A DNA stretch of 64,000 nucleotides, from positions 191,864,463-191,928,462 of the forward strand of contig CM045758.1 of the NCBI GenBank assembly GCA_025200525.1, read 5' to 3'. The translations under genes were made by a program, and so were the position numbers. This stretch comes from Camellia lanceoleosa (Eukaryota > Streptophyta > Magnoliopsida > Ericales > Theaceae). Positions 46,917-57,719 of this stretch are shown here, one piece after another; positions within the stretch are counted from its first letter, which is position 1, and each line of letters starts with the position of its first letter. The notes beneath the pieces were generated by a model. That model did not search any database. It was given only the letters and a program-made list of their open reading frames with translations, and was not told the DNA's origin.

Positions 46917-47207
46917 TAAAAAAATAATTTATAAATATTCAAAAGACTATTTTACTCTTTTCTAATTGTTTGCTAAGTAATAGCATGGGGTAAAATGGAC
47001 ATTTTAGGGCCTAATCGCATTGGATACCAATCCCATGGAAACAATTCCACCCCCCATGGGATAGAATAGTCCCACAAATATGGGACTAATAGTCTAGGAG
47101 GACTATTAGTCCAGAGCAAAAAAAATAAAATAAACAATAAACTATTAGTCCGGTGAGACTAATAATCCAATCTCATACCCTAATCCTTCAAAACAAACAC
47201 ACCCTTA

Positions 47208-47886
47208 CTTTTTAGAATAAAATTTAAAATATATTTTCATAATTCATAATAATTTTGTAATAATAATGATGGTAGAAAAAGTTCCTCTCTCACAACACAA
47301 GTCACAACATTCCGTGCGTGGAATTCAAAGATTCAAAGGTTAGTTGGTCTTTGGTTCCCGAGCGTTAGTAAAAGCATTGTCCAATAACGCAAGCCGCCTC
47401 AGAATCAACCTTCAAAATGATACACCATTTTTTCTACATAATATTTTTTCTCTAACAAACAATGCAACTTAGACTCGCAATCTCCTATTTTTTCTTTGCC
47501 ATCCAATATTGTGCTTATTTTCTGCAAGCAAGAACCTCCCTGGTTGCTTCCTTAACCATGAAAAGCATATGTTAGTCCAACTCCAACATTCTCACGTTTG
47601 TTTGAATAGTGTACTATCCCCTCTATTTTCGTAAAATAATTTTGCTACCAACACAGAAATTAAATATATAAAAGATATACATGAATAAGATTTTATAGAA
47701 TTTGTTCGTGACGTTCATTTTTGAAAAAAATAGTGTTCGTCTATATATATTTGGTGTCTGATTTTATAATTGATTTCTGTATTTGTACAAAATTTTATTG
47801 GACAAACTTATCTTTTTTTTTGTTCTTTTTTTCTTTTTTTGAACGGGTTGTGCAAACCTATATTTCAATGCTCCTCTCCAACACTC
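47208..47886. other. Upstream region of PIP-like gene 2
   Basis: No gene. Probably promoter of the peptide gene. No regulatory motif stands out clearly other than the TATA box listed next. Confidence 0.45.
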
Positions 47887-47894
47887 TATAAATA
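47887..47894 (+). promoter_or_regulatory. TATA box of PIP-like gene 2
   Basis: TATAAATA, 107 bp upstream of the chosen ATG at 47994. The upstream in-frame ATG at 47910 lies only 16 bp past the box and would be at or before the transcription start. Confidence 0.75.
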
Positions 47895-47993
47895 GGCACC
47901 AGATCTCCCATGCTCACACACACTACTCAATTCAATTCTTACTCAAGTTCAAGTTTTTCTATTACAACTCTCTTTCTCTTCCTCTCTCTTAAC

Positions 47994-48254
47994 ATGGCTA
48001 GATTATTGATCAAGTCCCTCAGTTTCTGTTTTTTCATTCTATTGCTTGCCTCAATTTTCTATCCAAGCCAAGCTCGGCCTTTAAATGTATTGAAGAGTTC
48101 TCATAGTTCAGTCAGTGGAGGAGGCATTCTTGAGGGGTTGTTTCTTGGTGCGGTCAAGGATTCAGGGCCGAGCCCCTGCTGTGGAAATGGCTCTGCCGCT
48201 AGTCAGACACTCGGGTATAAGGAATCGGGTCCGAGCCCTGGCCAAGGAAATTAA
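47994..48254 (+). CDS. PIP-like secreted signalling peptide precursor 2
   Basis: 86 residues from the ATG at 47994 (preferred over the in-frame 47910 because of the TATA box position and because the signal peptide starts here: MARLLIKSLSFCFFILLLAS). After a variable spacer come two SGPSP motifs: DSGPSPCCGNG mid-tail and the C-terminal ESGPSPGQGN. Two SGPS repeats with a signal peptide fit the PIP/PIPL class, and the SPGxG core also recalls CEP peptides. Unlike canonical members the protein ends in Asn rather than His (GxGN). The first motif contains a Cys pair, unusual for these cysteine-poor peptides. Likely role: apoplastic peptide hormone in defence or development. Single exon. Confidence 0.8.
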   Translation: MARLLIKSLSFCFFILLLASIFYPSQARPLNVLKSSHSSVSGGGILEGLFLGAVKDSGPSPCCGNGSAASQTLGYKESGPSPGQGN

Positions 48255-48921
48255 CAAGCTTGTTACCGGCACACATCATGAGTAGCAACTATATAAATCT
48301 TTAAAAAAAAAAGCAACTGGCAACTATATTATATATATATATATATATTATCGCGTTCTTTCATTTTTTCTTTTGACATTTGATTATTATCAATTCTTTA
48401 GTTTTTATTGGGCAAATTCATGTAATTTTAGTTACAGGTGATAATTTGTAATCTTTTGAAAGAATAATATATTGTCATGTTATGAATTATTTTTTTCAAT
48501 ACGTATCATGTAATATCAGAAGAATGCTTTCTTATAGATCATGGATTTAACCGTTTGATGAATAATCGGTCATGAACATTAACTATTATCATCTTGTCTT
48601 GTAATTAAAATTATTATTTTAAGCCTATTTTGATTTATTGGCTTATTATAAAAAAATATACAAAAAAATATAAAGATAATTTGACCAAAATAAGCTAATA
48701 AATTAATGAATAAATTGTTTTTACCTTCTCAAAACAGGCCTTTGCCGTAACTAAAAAAATACTACCTCAATCTTATAATTAACACTACCTACCTGGTATC
48801 ATGTCTAACAAAAAAAAATGATATGGAAGCCGAATGATGTGCCGGCAACACCGATTGACATGTATGAAATGCAAATAACGAAAAGTTGACCAAAACAAAT
48901 TCACCGAAGCACATATTTAAG
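48255..48921. other. 3' flank of PIP-like gene 2
   Basis: Noncoding, with an AT microsatellite at about 48331-48349. No other gene seen. Confidence 0.45.
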
Positions 48922-49151
48922 TCACGTTTGACAAGTGATTTTTTTAGTTAAAAAGTCAAAAAGTCATTAAAAAAATTAAAAAGTCAATAATTCATACCAA
49001 AAAGTCAAAGATTCTCTTTCTTCTCTACTTTTTGTACATCTTTTCGTAAAAAGTCAAAAAATCATTTCAAACATACTAGTTTTTTTTAGTTCATATTTTA
49101 GCCAAATAACTAAAAAGTTACTAAATTAGTCTATTTCGAAACGAGACCTAA
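48922..49151. mobile_element. MITE rich in aaaaagtcaaaaagtc
   Basis: The left end (gtcacgtttgacaagtga) and the inverted right end (ggtctcgtttcgaaatag) are similar. The interior repeats aaaaagtca words, resembling family B. Boundaries approximate. Confidence 0.5.
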
Positions 49152-50385
49152 GTGAGCCCTGTAATTTTTAAAAGATGTATACAATAAAATTAGCTTAAAT
49201 ATATACCAATAATAATAATAGACAATTTATGTCTGCAAATAACTTCGAGTAGTATTGCTCCTTTAATCTGCAATAAAAATTATAACTACTACAAAATTTG
49301 TTTAATTTAATTTAGGATCAAAATGAAATTTTGTTTAATTTGAACAAGAAAAATGCTATACATGATTTTTTTAAATATTTTACTACTTCTAGACACAAGT
49401 GAGCGAATATTTATTGGATTAGGTTTATTTTAGAGTGAAAAAATAAAATAAAAAATTGAATTATATATATATATATATATGGGCTTTGATTCATCCCCCG
49501 AAAGGGGGTCCCGAATCCCCCGAATTTTCATTTCAAGTTAAAAAAAAAAAAAAAAAAAAAAAACAGGAAAAAAAAAAATAGTTTGCCAAAAATAAAAATT
49601 AGGAGGATTAGAGGGAATTTTTTTAAGGGGATTTTTCATTTTCCTATATATATATCTTCACTCTTCGAAGAATGATGATTTCAAAGTCAAAACTAGAACC
49701 CTAGGTGAAGTGTGCTTTTGACAAAATATGTAAAGAACGATGTTTCAATGGTCAAGAAAGTCTAAACCCATTGTCCAAGAAAAACTATTCGGCCCTGTTT
49801 GACACGTGAGTTGGGTATATTATAAAAGAATAAAATAAAATTAATTAATTAATAAAATAAAATAAAATATCACAAATAAATTATAATTATTTCATTTATT
49901 ATCTTAAAAAAACTAAAAAATTCATCTCAAACGCAACTAATTTCACTAGGCTACATTAGTTAAAAAATCAAAAATCAAGCTAAAAAAGTTATTCCCAAAC
50001 AAACCTCAATGCTCTGTTTATACTCTTTCACCAATCATCATATTTCATATTTTTTCATATTCCTCAATCACTCGATACAAAATTACGAGCACTACTTTCT
50101 TCATCAATTACAACACCTTGAAGCACTACGCAGCCATACTCCAAACAATATGGGGTCATTGTTGTGCCCACTATTGTATGCCTCATGGGACTTATTTTAG
50201 GTTCTATTTTGATAATCCGAATCGTTAAATAAAAAAAAAAATCAAATGAAACAAACTTGTAAACAATAAAATGATTGAATATTAATAGTATCTTCATCAA
50301 ATCACATTTGTTTTCAATTTTACACTTACAATTAGTTTTACAATTCATTTTTTTTAGTTTTACACATGCAATCATATTTACAATT
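49152..50385. other. Intergenic, AT-rich
   Basis: Contains an AT microsatellite (49462-49480) and a long poly-A (about 49540-49563). No gene seen. Confidence 0.45.
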
Positions 50386-50668
50386 TATTTTTGTATCTAC
50401 AAATAGGAGTTTTCTTGGGTGTGCAACCCACAAAAGGTGTAAGTGGGTTGCACACCATGTGCCACTCACACAAAAGGTGTAAGTGTAAGGTGTAAGTGTA
50501 AGTGGAAGATATAAATGAAATGTATAAGTTGCACACCATGTGCCACTTACACAAAAGGTGTAAGTGCAAGGTAAAAAAGGTGTAAGTGTAAGGTGTAAGT
50601 GAACACAAAAAGATGTAAGGTGTAAGTGAACACAAAAAGATGTAAGGTGTAAGTTGCACACTATAGCA
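50386..50668 (+). repeat. Minisatellite of aaaaggtgtaagtg units
   Basis: Irregular repeats of caaaaggtgtaagtg and a longer unit ttgcacaccatgtgccac (at about 50450 and 50530) over 280 bp. The frames open on the minus strand here are repeat artefacts. Confidence 0.8.
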
Positions 50669-50972
50669 TTACCCCTACAAATATGGTTTGATGAAGGTGT
50701 TGTTAATATCTAATCAATTTAATTTTTTTACAATTATATTCTATTCAATATTTTTTAAAAAATAAATATTTTAAATCATCAAAATAAAACTCAAAATGAA
50801 CCATATGAGGAACACAACGGTCACTGTTATGCTGTGAACACAATAGTACCCCCATACGTCCTCAAAAAATAAATAAATAAATAAATAGTAACCCCATGTC
50901 CTGCTTCAGGAGGACCCAATGACCACTGTTGCCCATGGCCCGACAAATCTTCTGTATTCTAGTTTTTTTTCT

Positions 50973-52064
50973 GGGTGCGTTTGTTTGGACGGACTGGATA
51001 AGGGAGGATTATAATTTATCAGACTATTAGTTCTGAGATATATTATCCTGGAACTATTTAGTTGGACTAAATTTGTATCATATGTTTGTTTAGTCATGGG
51101 ATTAGAGGTCTGGATTAGACTATTCTATTAAATCCCATGTTTATTTGGGATATTATAGAGAAAAATAAATGTTCAAAAGACTATTTTATCCTTGTAATTT
51201 ATAATTTTTATTTAATATATAATTTTAAATTTATAATCTATAATTTATAATTTAACAATACTAAAAAAATTTAATTTATAAGGCCATAATTTTTAATTTA
51301 TTATAAATTAAATTTATAATTTATAATTTATATTTTTTATTTAATATATAATTTTAAATTAACGAAAATAAAAAAATAATTTTATTTAATATATAAATTT
51401 TCAACAACACTAAAAAAATTTAATTTATAAAGCCATAATTTATAATTTATTATTTTTAAATAAATTTAATTTATAATTTATATTTTTTATTTAATATATA
51501 ATTTTAAATTAACAACACTAAAAAAATAATTTTATTTAATATATAAATTTAATTTTTTAACAACACTAAAAAAAATTAATTTATAAGGCCATAATTTTTA
51601 ATTTATTATTTTTAATTAAATTTAATTTATAATTTATAATTTAAATTTTTTATTTAATATATAATTTTAAATTAACAACACTAAAAAAATAATTTTATTT
51701 AATATGTAAATTTAATTTTTTAACAACACTAAAAAAATTCAATTTATAAGGCCATAATTTTTAATTTATTATTTTTAATTAAATTAAATTTATAATTTAT
51801 AATTTAAATTTTTTATTTAATATATAATTTTAAATTAACAACATTAAAAAAATAATTTATAAATGTTCAAAAGACTATTTTATCATTTTCTAATTGTTTA
51901 CTAAGTAATAACATGGAGGGTAAAATAGACATTTTACAAAATAATCCCATAGGATACCAATCCAATGGTTTCTATCCCACCCTCTCCCATGGGATAGGAT
52001 AATCCCATATTTGTAGGACTAATTGTCCAATCTCACACCCTTATCCCTCCAAACAAACATGCTC
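50973..52064. mobile_element. Large MITE family A, copy 4
   Basis: It starts gggtgcgtttgtttggacgg and ends with a degenerate ccaaacaaacatgctc, flanked by tct on both sides. The interior has four tandem AT-rich units of about 149-163 bp (ggccataa at 51282, 51431, 51587, 51750). Confidence 0.75.
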
Positions 52065-52067
52065 TCT

Positions 52068-52955
52068 AAGTATTGAATTACATAGAAAATTCGTAAATAA
52101 ATAACAGAAGAACTTGATAGACAAATTATATCTTTTATCATTATAACAAAATAAATTATAAGTTTTTAATTCTATTAATTTAAATTTTAAATTTTTGATT
52201 TTTTTTTCAATTTAAATAATGTGTCTATTTACATTAAGTAAAATTGATTGAAAAAAATGTATTTAAGTTATTAAATTTAACAAAAAATGGTATTTTAGAC
52301 ATTTTACACTTACATTTTGTTTAGAGACTAAAATATTATTATTTTTTTCTCCATTTTATTTAATAGAAATAAGGTGATTGTTTAGATTAAAATAAATCAA
52401 AACATTACAATTTAAATTAACAAAATCATAAATTCAAATTAATATTATGTTTTAAGGGTTAAAGTCTGAATTTTTTTTTTATTTTATTTTATTTTTTTTT
52501 GTAATTCCCTGATTGTCTTTGTTTGCGGCAACCATTGAATGATTTCCCTGATACAATTTTAAGCCTCAAAGGATTTTAAAAGTGTAGGATTCGCCAGTGT
52601 AATTTAAAAAATAAAAACAATTATCAAAAATAAAAATAAGTCTGAACAAAAAAAATTTATCCATAAATCTCATATGTAAGAATATTGATCTATTTAGTTT
52701 CAAGAGTTTTCTTATGAACCTATTAGCCATTTTTATTTTTAAAAGTTGTATTTATTTGATTTGGTGCCATTTGAGTTTAAGTGAATATTCTTTTGTAATT
52801 CATTTTTTTTAATTTTCTAATTTGTTTTTGGGATGAAAATGGAAATGTGAGGTATAGAAGATTCTTTTTGGGAGGATTGGTGACTACAATGTTGGTTGTC
52901 GAGCGTGAAAATTTATATTTCTTTTAGTGTGATTTTTTGATGTTATATTGGAGTG
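52068..52955. other. Intergenic, AT-rich
   Basis: No gene or clear repeat seen. Confidence 0.45.
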
Positions 52956-53475
52956 CTACAAATGAGTACTACATTTGAAAAAAAAAAAATACACTAAAAA
53001 GTTTTTCTATGTTATATTAATTGGAGTGTTACGTTAGGAAAAAAAATACACTAAAGAGTTTTTTTTTAATGCTACGTTGTTACATTTAAAAAGTATACTA
53101 AGGAGTTTTTTTTTTGTGTTACATTAGAGTGTTACGTTTGAAAAAAGTACACTAAGAAATTTTTTAGTATTACATTTGAAAAAAGTATGCTAGGAATGCT
53201 ACGTTGTTAAGTTTGAAAAAAGTACATTAAAGAATTTTTTAATGTATTATATTTAAGTGTTACATTTAGAAAAATTACACTATAAAATTTTTGTATGTTA
53301 TATTGATTAAAGTCTTACGTTTGAAAAAAATACACTAAGAAATTTTTTAGTGTTACATTAATTGGAGTGTTACGCTTGAAAAAAATATACTAAAGGAGCT
53401 TTTTTTAGTGTATTACATTAGAGTGTTACGTTTGAGAAAAGTATACTAAGAAACCTTTTTAAAATGTTACGTTTA
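52956..53475 (+). repeat. Degenerate tandem array (gtgttacgtttgaaaaaagtacacta)
   Basis: About ten to twelve diverged copies of a unit made of gtgttacgtttgaaaaaa, gtacactaagaa and a T-run, with variable length (roughly 35-70 bp). No coding content. Confidence 0.75.
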
Positions 53476-54262
53476 ATAACCAACTTTTCAAGCCAGTTCG
53501 CAGTCCAAACCATGGCTGCTGCTCTGCATTTTTTGTGTAAACCGAACGATCAAGAGGACAACTAGCTAGACGTCCGGTAGGACACATTTTCAATAGACAT
53601 ACAGTAAAATGGTGAAATCTGCCCCAGCTTCTCAGTTTAGTAAAAATTTTGAACCGTTCTCAATTTGATATCATTTTGATGAAACCATTTGAGAGAAAAA
53701 AAAAAATTTATTTTTCATCAAATTCAAATTTAATGATGAATGAACTGTTAAAAATGAGCTTACAAAATAAATTGTAAAAAATCAATTAAAGATGGTCTAT
53801 TAAAAATGTCTAATGCTTAAGTCCACGATCTACGTGTGTTGTAGGTAAAACGTATTTTTCTACAAGTTTTGTTCATATTTATGCATATTAGACCATCTTC
53901 AATCTTTTACTATTTTTTTATTTGATAAAAAAAAGTATTAAAAATGATATCCAATCATTTTATCAAATATTCATTAAATTAAGGGATACATATACATTTT
54001 TTTCATTAAATTGAAAATTTACATATACATTTTTTTCATTAAATTGAAAATTTATCAAATCTTTCATAAAATTTGCAATCAATAAAAATTTAAAAATATA
54101 AAAGGTGTGTTTGGTAACGTTTACGTTTTCAGTTTATATTTATAAAAATTTTATAAACTGATTTTTGTTTATTTGTTGTTTATTTTTAGAAAAACATAAA
54201 CTATAAACGCGTTTGGTAATTGACAAAATGTTTTAAAAATTTTAAAAATATAAAAAAGAGTG

Positions 54263-54619
54263 AGCAATGGCAAGTGGCGGCGGAAGACGGTGGTGGAAAG
54301 TGGTGACGGTGGGTGGTGGGCAGCTAGTGGTAGTGGGTGGTAGCGGGTGGATGGGTGGGTGACGATGGCGGGTGGTAGCGAGTGGGTAGTAATGGTGGTG
54401 GTGGTGGTGGTGGTGGTAGGTGGTGGTGGTGGCAGGTAGGTGGCGGATGGAGAGTGGCGGGTGGTGGCGGCGGGTGGATGGGTGACGGTGGCGGGTGGTA
54501 GCGAGTAGGTGGTGGTGGTGGTGGCGAGTGCTGGTGGCAGGTGGATGGCGGATGGCGGATGGCGGCTGGTTGGTAATGGTGGGTGGGTAGGTGGGTGACG
54601 GTGGCGGGTGGTGGGTGGT
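54263..54619 (+). repeat. GGT-rich minisatellite, left part
   Basis: Purine/T-rich units such as ggcgggtggtagcgggtgg and ggtggtggtgg on the plus strand. The long Pro/Thr/His-rich frames on the minus strand are artefacts of the repeat. Interrupted at 54620 by a solo LTR and resumed at 57250. Confidence 0.9.
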
Positions 54620-57249
54620 TGTAACAACCCTCATCACTGTTTACTGATTACTTACTGATTACTGCTAAACCGAGACCGATTATGATTGATAATTTAATTG
54701 ATTAAAATACTGAACTGACTGACTGAGATTCGAGACTGATTGCTTGACTGTGACCGTTTAAATGCATAATCTATCTGTTTGACTGCCAAATTATCTGTTC
54801 TTGTCTTATGCATTAAACTGCAAATTGAAGGCCTTATCGACGGCCAAATCGAAAATTTATTGATGTTCTGTAATCATCATAATTTATGTGATTTTATGGT
54901 ATATTTAATTGAAAATCGATTTGATATGATTAAATTAGATAAAATAAGCTAAATCAAAGAGTTGGCCTTATTTACCGTTTTGCCACCTAGTGGCCCTTTT
55001 CATATAAAACATTCTTGAGCCTTTTTCATCCAAACAAAACATTTTGCTCAGCTATTTCTTACTCCCAACCGACCAAAAGAGAGAGGAAGTGAGAGAATTG
55101 AGTTCCTTCTTGAGTTTTGCTTGGAGAATTGAAGAAATTGAAGGATAATTGCTAAATTGAGCTTCTAGTCTTGTGATTGAGGATCTAAGGTAGAGTAATT
55201 ACCTTCTTGTTTATGAATTGAATCACTCCATGCATGGTTTAGAGGATTATTAAAGATTAGAGCCAAGATATGGCTTATAATGTTGAATTGAAGCTCATCT
55301 CTTGCATGCAAGCTTGTATTGAGGAATTTAAAGTTGTTTTCATGGCAAATGTTACATGTATGCTCATATTTATGTTTAAGACCATGATTTCATTTTGTTC
55401 TTGAAGAAAAGAGCTCAGTGGAGCTAACATTTGAGGCTTTGAATTGATTGAATTCATGGATATTGCATGTTCTTCATGTTTATGAAAATTGTTTTGAAAA
55501 TGAGTTTAATTGAACTACCCTTGGGCTTTGATTTTATAAATTGAGCTTGGAATCATGTAATATTATGAGTTTACAAGAGTTTTCCGTAAATTCAGCCAAG
55601 AGGATCGATTTTGATGCTATGAAACTTGATTTTGATCTTGGAGTTCAAATCTGAATTTCAGATTTTGGTCGTCACGCCGAGCAAGGAAGTGCTTTCGGCG
55701 AAGGACCTTGTTAGATGTCCGCCGAAAGGAAACTCGCGCCGAAAGGGAACTGTTTAAATTAAATCGCTTCAATGCATCTTTGCATCCTCATCCCATCCTA
55801 GGCATTCTTAGGCCTAGTTTAAGACATCTTAATGAGGATATAGATGTAGAACACACCGAGGCAAATTAGAAATTAAGTTATTATCTTTCTCAACTGTGTA
55901 GCTTAGTGTGTGTTCAATTTGTTAACTGTGTAGAGTTGGCTTACCGAGGAGACGCTCTAGCTTACCGTAGTCCAGAACTGTGTGAGTAACAATTGTGTAA
56001 AGATATGTTCAAAAATGATTATCTTCTGAACTGTTTACTGAACTGAATTGTTTACCAAGTTGAACTGTTTTATGAACTGTTTACTGTTAACTGAATGAAT
56101 GTATGTCCTATATTCTGAACTGTATTGTGGCATCTTTAGTAACTACTGTTTACTATTACTGCTACTGTTACAGAGACCTCTGTCGGTTCCCTCGTTGGAA
56201 CCACTACTGTTTACTGATTGATGGCCATCAATCGACTGTTCGATCTTTTAAGACCTCATCGCATCTTGTCATCACGAATATCTCTGGAGCAAAGTGCTGC
56301 ACAGACCTAAGTGCTACGGTGTGAGCCACCTCTAGAATCTGTGCGAGACACCTCTTGAGTCCATACTGGGCTTTAAGCCAATATGTGAAATCTAGGGCAA
56401 AGTGCTGCACGAACCTAAGTGCTACAGTGTGAGCCACCTCTAGAATCTGTGCAAGACATCTCTTGAGTCCATAAGAATTGTAATATTCTTTATCGTTATT
56501 ATTACCGCTATCTTGTTATTATATTATTCACATCACATCGCTATCGCCATCGCTATCATCTTTATTCTTTATCATATCAAGTATCGTTATTGCTATCAGA
56601 TTATCAAGTATTCTTTATCTTGTCATTACCATCAGACTGAATTCTTGCTATCGCTTTTGCTATCTTGTACGTACGATTACTATGATTTCTAAATGACTGA
56701 TATGACATGAAGTATAAGCCACCGACTGTATAACTGATCTACCGAGGCAAACGACTGTTTAAAATACTGAAAGGACATTCTTTCTTAACCCCTTTACGCA
56801 TTGTGTTATTCACTGGGTTTTAGCTCACTGCTCATATATATATGTAGGTGTACAGGCACCAGACCGCAGCTAGGAGCGTCGGGGTAACTCCAGTTTTGTC
56901 AAGCCAACCACCGTGCCTCGCTGTGAGGTTCCGAGCCTGTCAAGCTTTGGCTTAGAGGTGTTTTTATTTCCCCGTCTGTCTTTGTTTAGCAATCTTTTGT
57001 ACTGCATCTTGGTTAATAGGGATTCGATCTCTATCCTGAATGTTTGTAAATGTTTTGTATATTGTTCTGCATAATGTATGAAAAATCTTTTTGGCATACA
57101 GACTGTCACAACTCATTGGACATAGTTTATTTACTGTATTGGCCATGCCCCTGTACTCTGTTTTCTTGTATTCTTGTTGATGGGCCTTGGTAATCTCGGA
57201 TTCTTGGCGATTCTGATCAAACCCATAGAGGCGGGTTTGGGTCGTGACA
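54620..57249. mobile_element. 2.63-kb solo LTR (Ty3/gypsy type) in the GGT array
   Basis: It begins TGTAACAACCC and ends GGGTCGTGACA (near-inverted ends, TG...CA) and is flanked by gtggt on both sides (54615-54619; 57250-57254). The GGT array continues on each side. Ends and length resemble long-LTR chromovirus (Tekay/Del) LTRs. It holds a 108-bp internal duplication and a cluster of cgccgaaagg words near 55675-55750. No coding domain, so it is most simply a solo LTR left by LTR-LTR recombination. Confidence 0.82.
56289..56474 (+). repeat. 108-bp tandem duplication inside the solo LTR
   Basis: The word gcaaagtgctgcac at 56289 and 56397 is followed each time by ctaagtgctac, gtgtgagccacctctagaat and ctcttgagtccata. 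The second copy is incomplete. Confidence 0.85.
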
Positions 57250-57685
57250 GTGGTAGTGAGTGGGTGGTGGTGGTGGTGATGGCGGGTAGTGGGTGGTGAT
57301 AGCAGGTGGGTGGCGGATGGCGGGTGGTGGTGGATGGTGGCAGGTAGGTGGCGGGTGGTAGTGGTGGTAGCGGGTGGATGGGTGATGGTGGCGGGTGGTA
57401 GGTAGTGGTGATGGTAGGTGGTGGGTGGTGATTGGTCGTGGCAAGTAGGTGGCGGGCGGTGGATGGTGGTAGCAGGTGGTGGGTGGTGACGAGTGGATGG
57501 TAGGTGGGTGGTGGGTGGTGGTGATGGTAGTGGCGAGTGGGTGGCAAGTGACTGGTGGGTGGTGGGTGGTGGTGGTAGGTGGGCGGTGAGTGGTGGTGGT
57601 AGGTGGTGGTAGGGGGTGGGTGGTGGTGGCGAAAGATAGTAGTGGAAAATGGTGGCAGGTAGTGACTAGTGTTGGGTGGTAAAAA
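57250..57685 (+). repeat. GGT-rich minisatellite, right part
   Basis: Continuation of the array at 54263-54619, with units ggtgggtggtggtggtgg and agcgggtggatgggtg. G-rich on the plus strand. Confidence 0.9.
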
Positions 57686-57719
57686 AATATTTGGCCAAAT
57701 TTATAACAAAATATAACAA

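Larger units (their letters stand above)
45061..47204. mobile_element. Large MITE family A, copy 3, with nested insertions
   Basis: It starts gggtgtgtttgtttggacgg and ends aaacaaacacaccc, flanked by tta on both sides (45058-45060; 47205-47207). Internal AT-rich units of about 155 bp (around ggccataattttt: ~45377, ~45535, ~45691) are tandemly repeated. MITE B copy 2 interrupts it at 45785-46916. Confidence 0.75.

Noticed and set aside
47910..47993. N-terminal extension of PIP-like gene 2
   Set aside because: The upstream ATG is 16 bp after the TATA box, likely at or before the transcription start, and the hydrophobic signal sequence proper begins at 47994.
54169..54637. Long Pro/Thr/His-rich minus-strand open frames
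   Set aside because: They are the translation of the GGT-rich minisatellite; no start context, domain or non-repeat sequence supports a protein. The same applies to 57131-57547.
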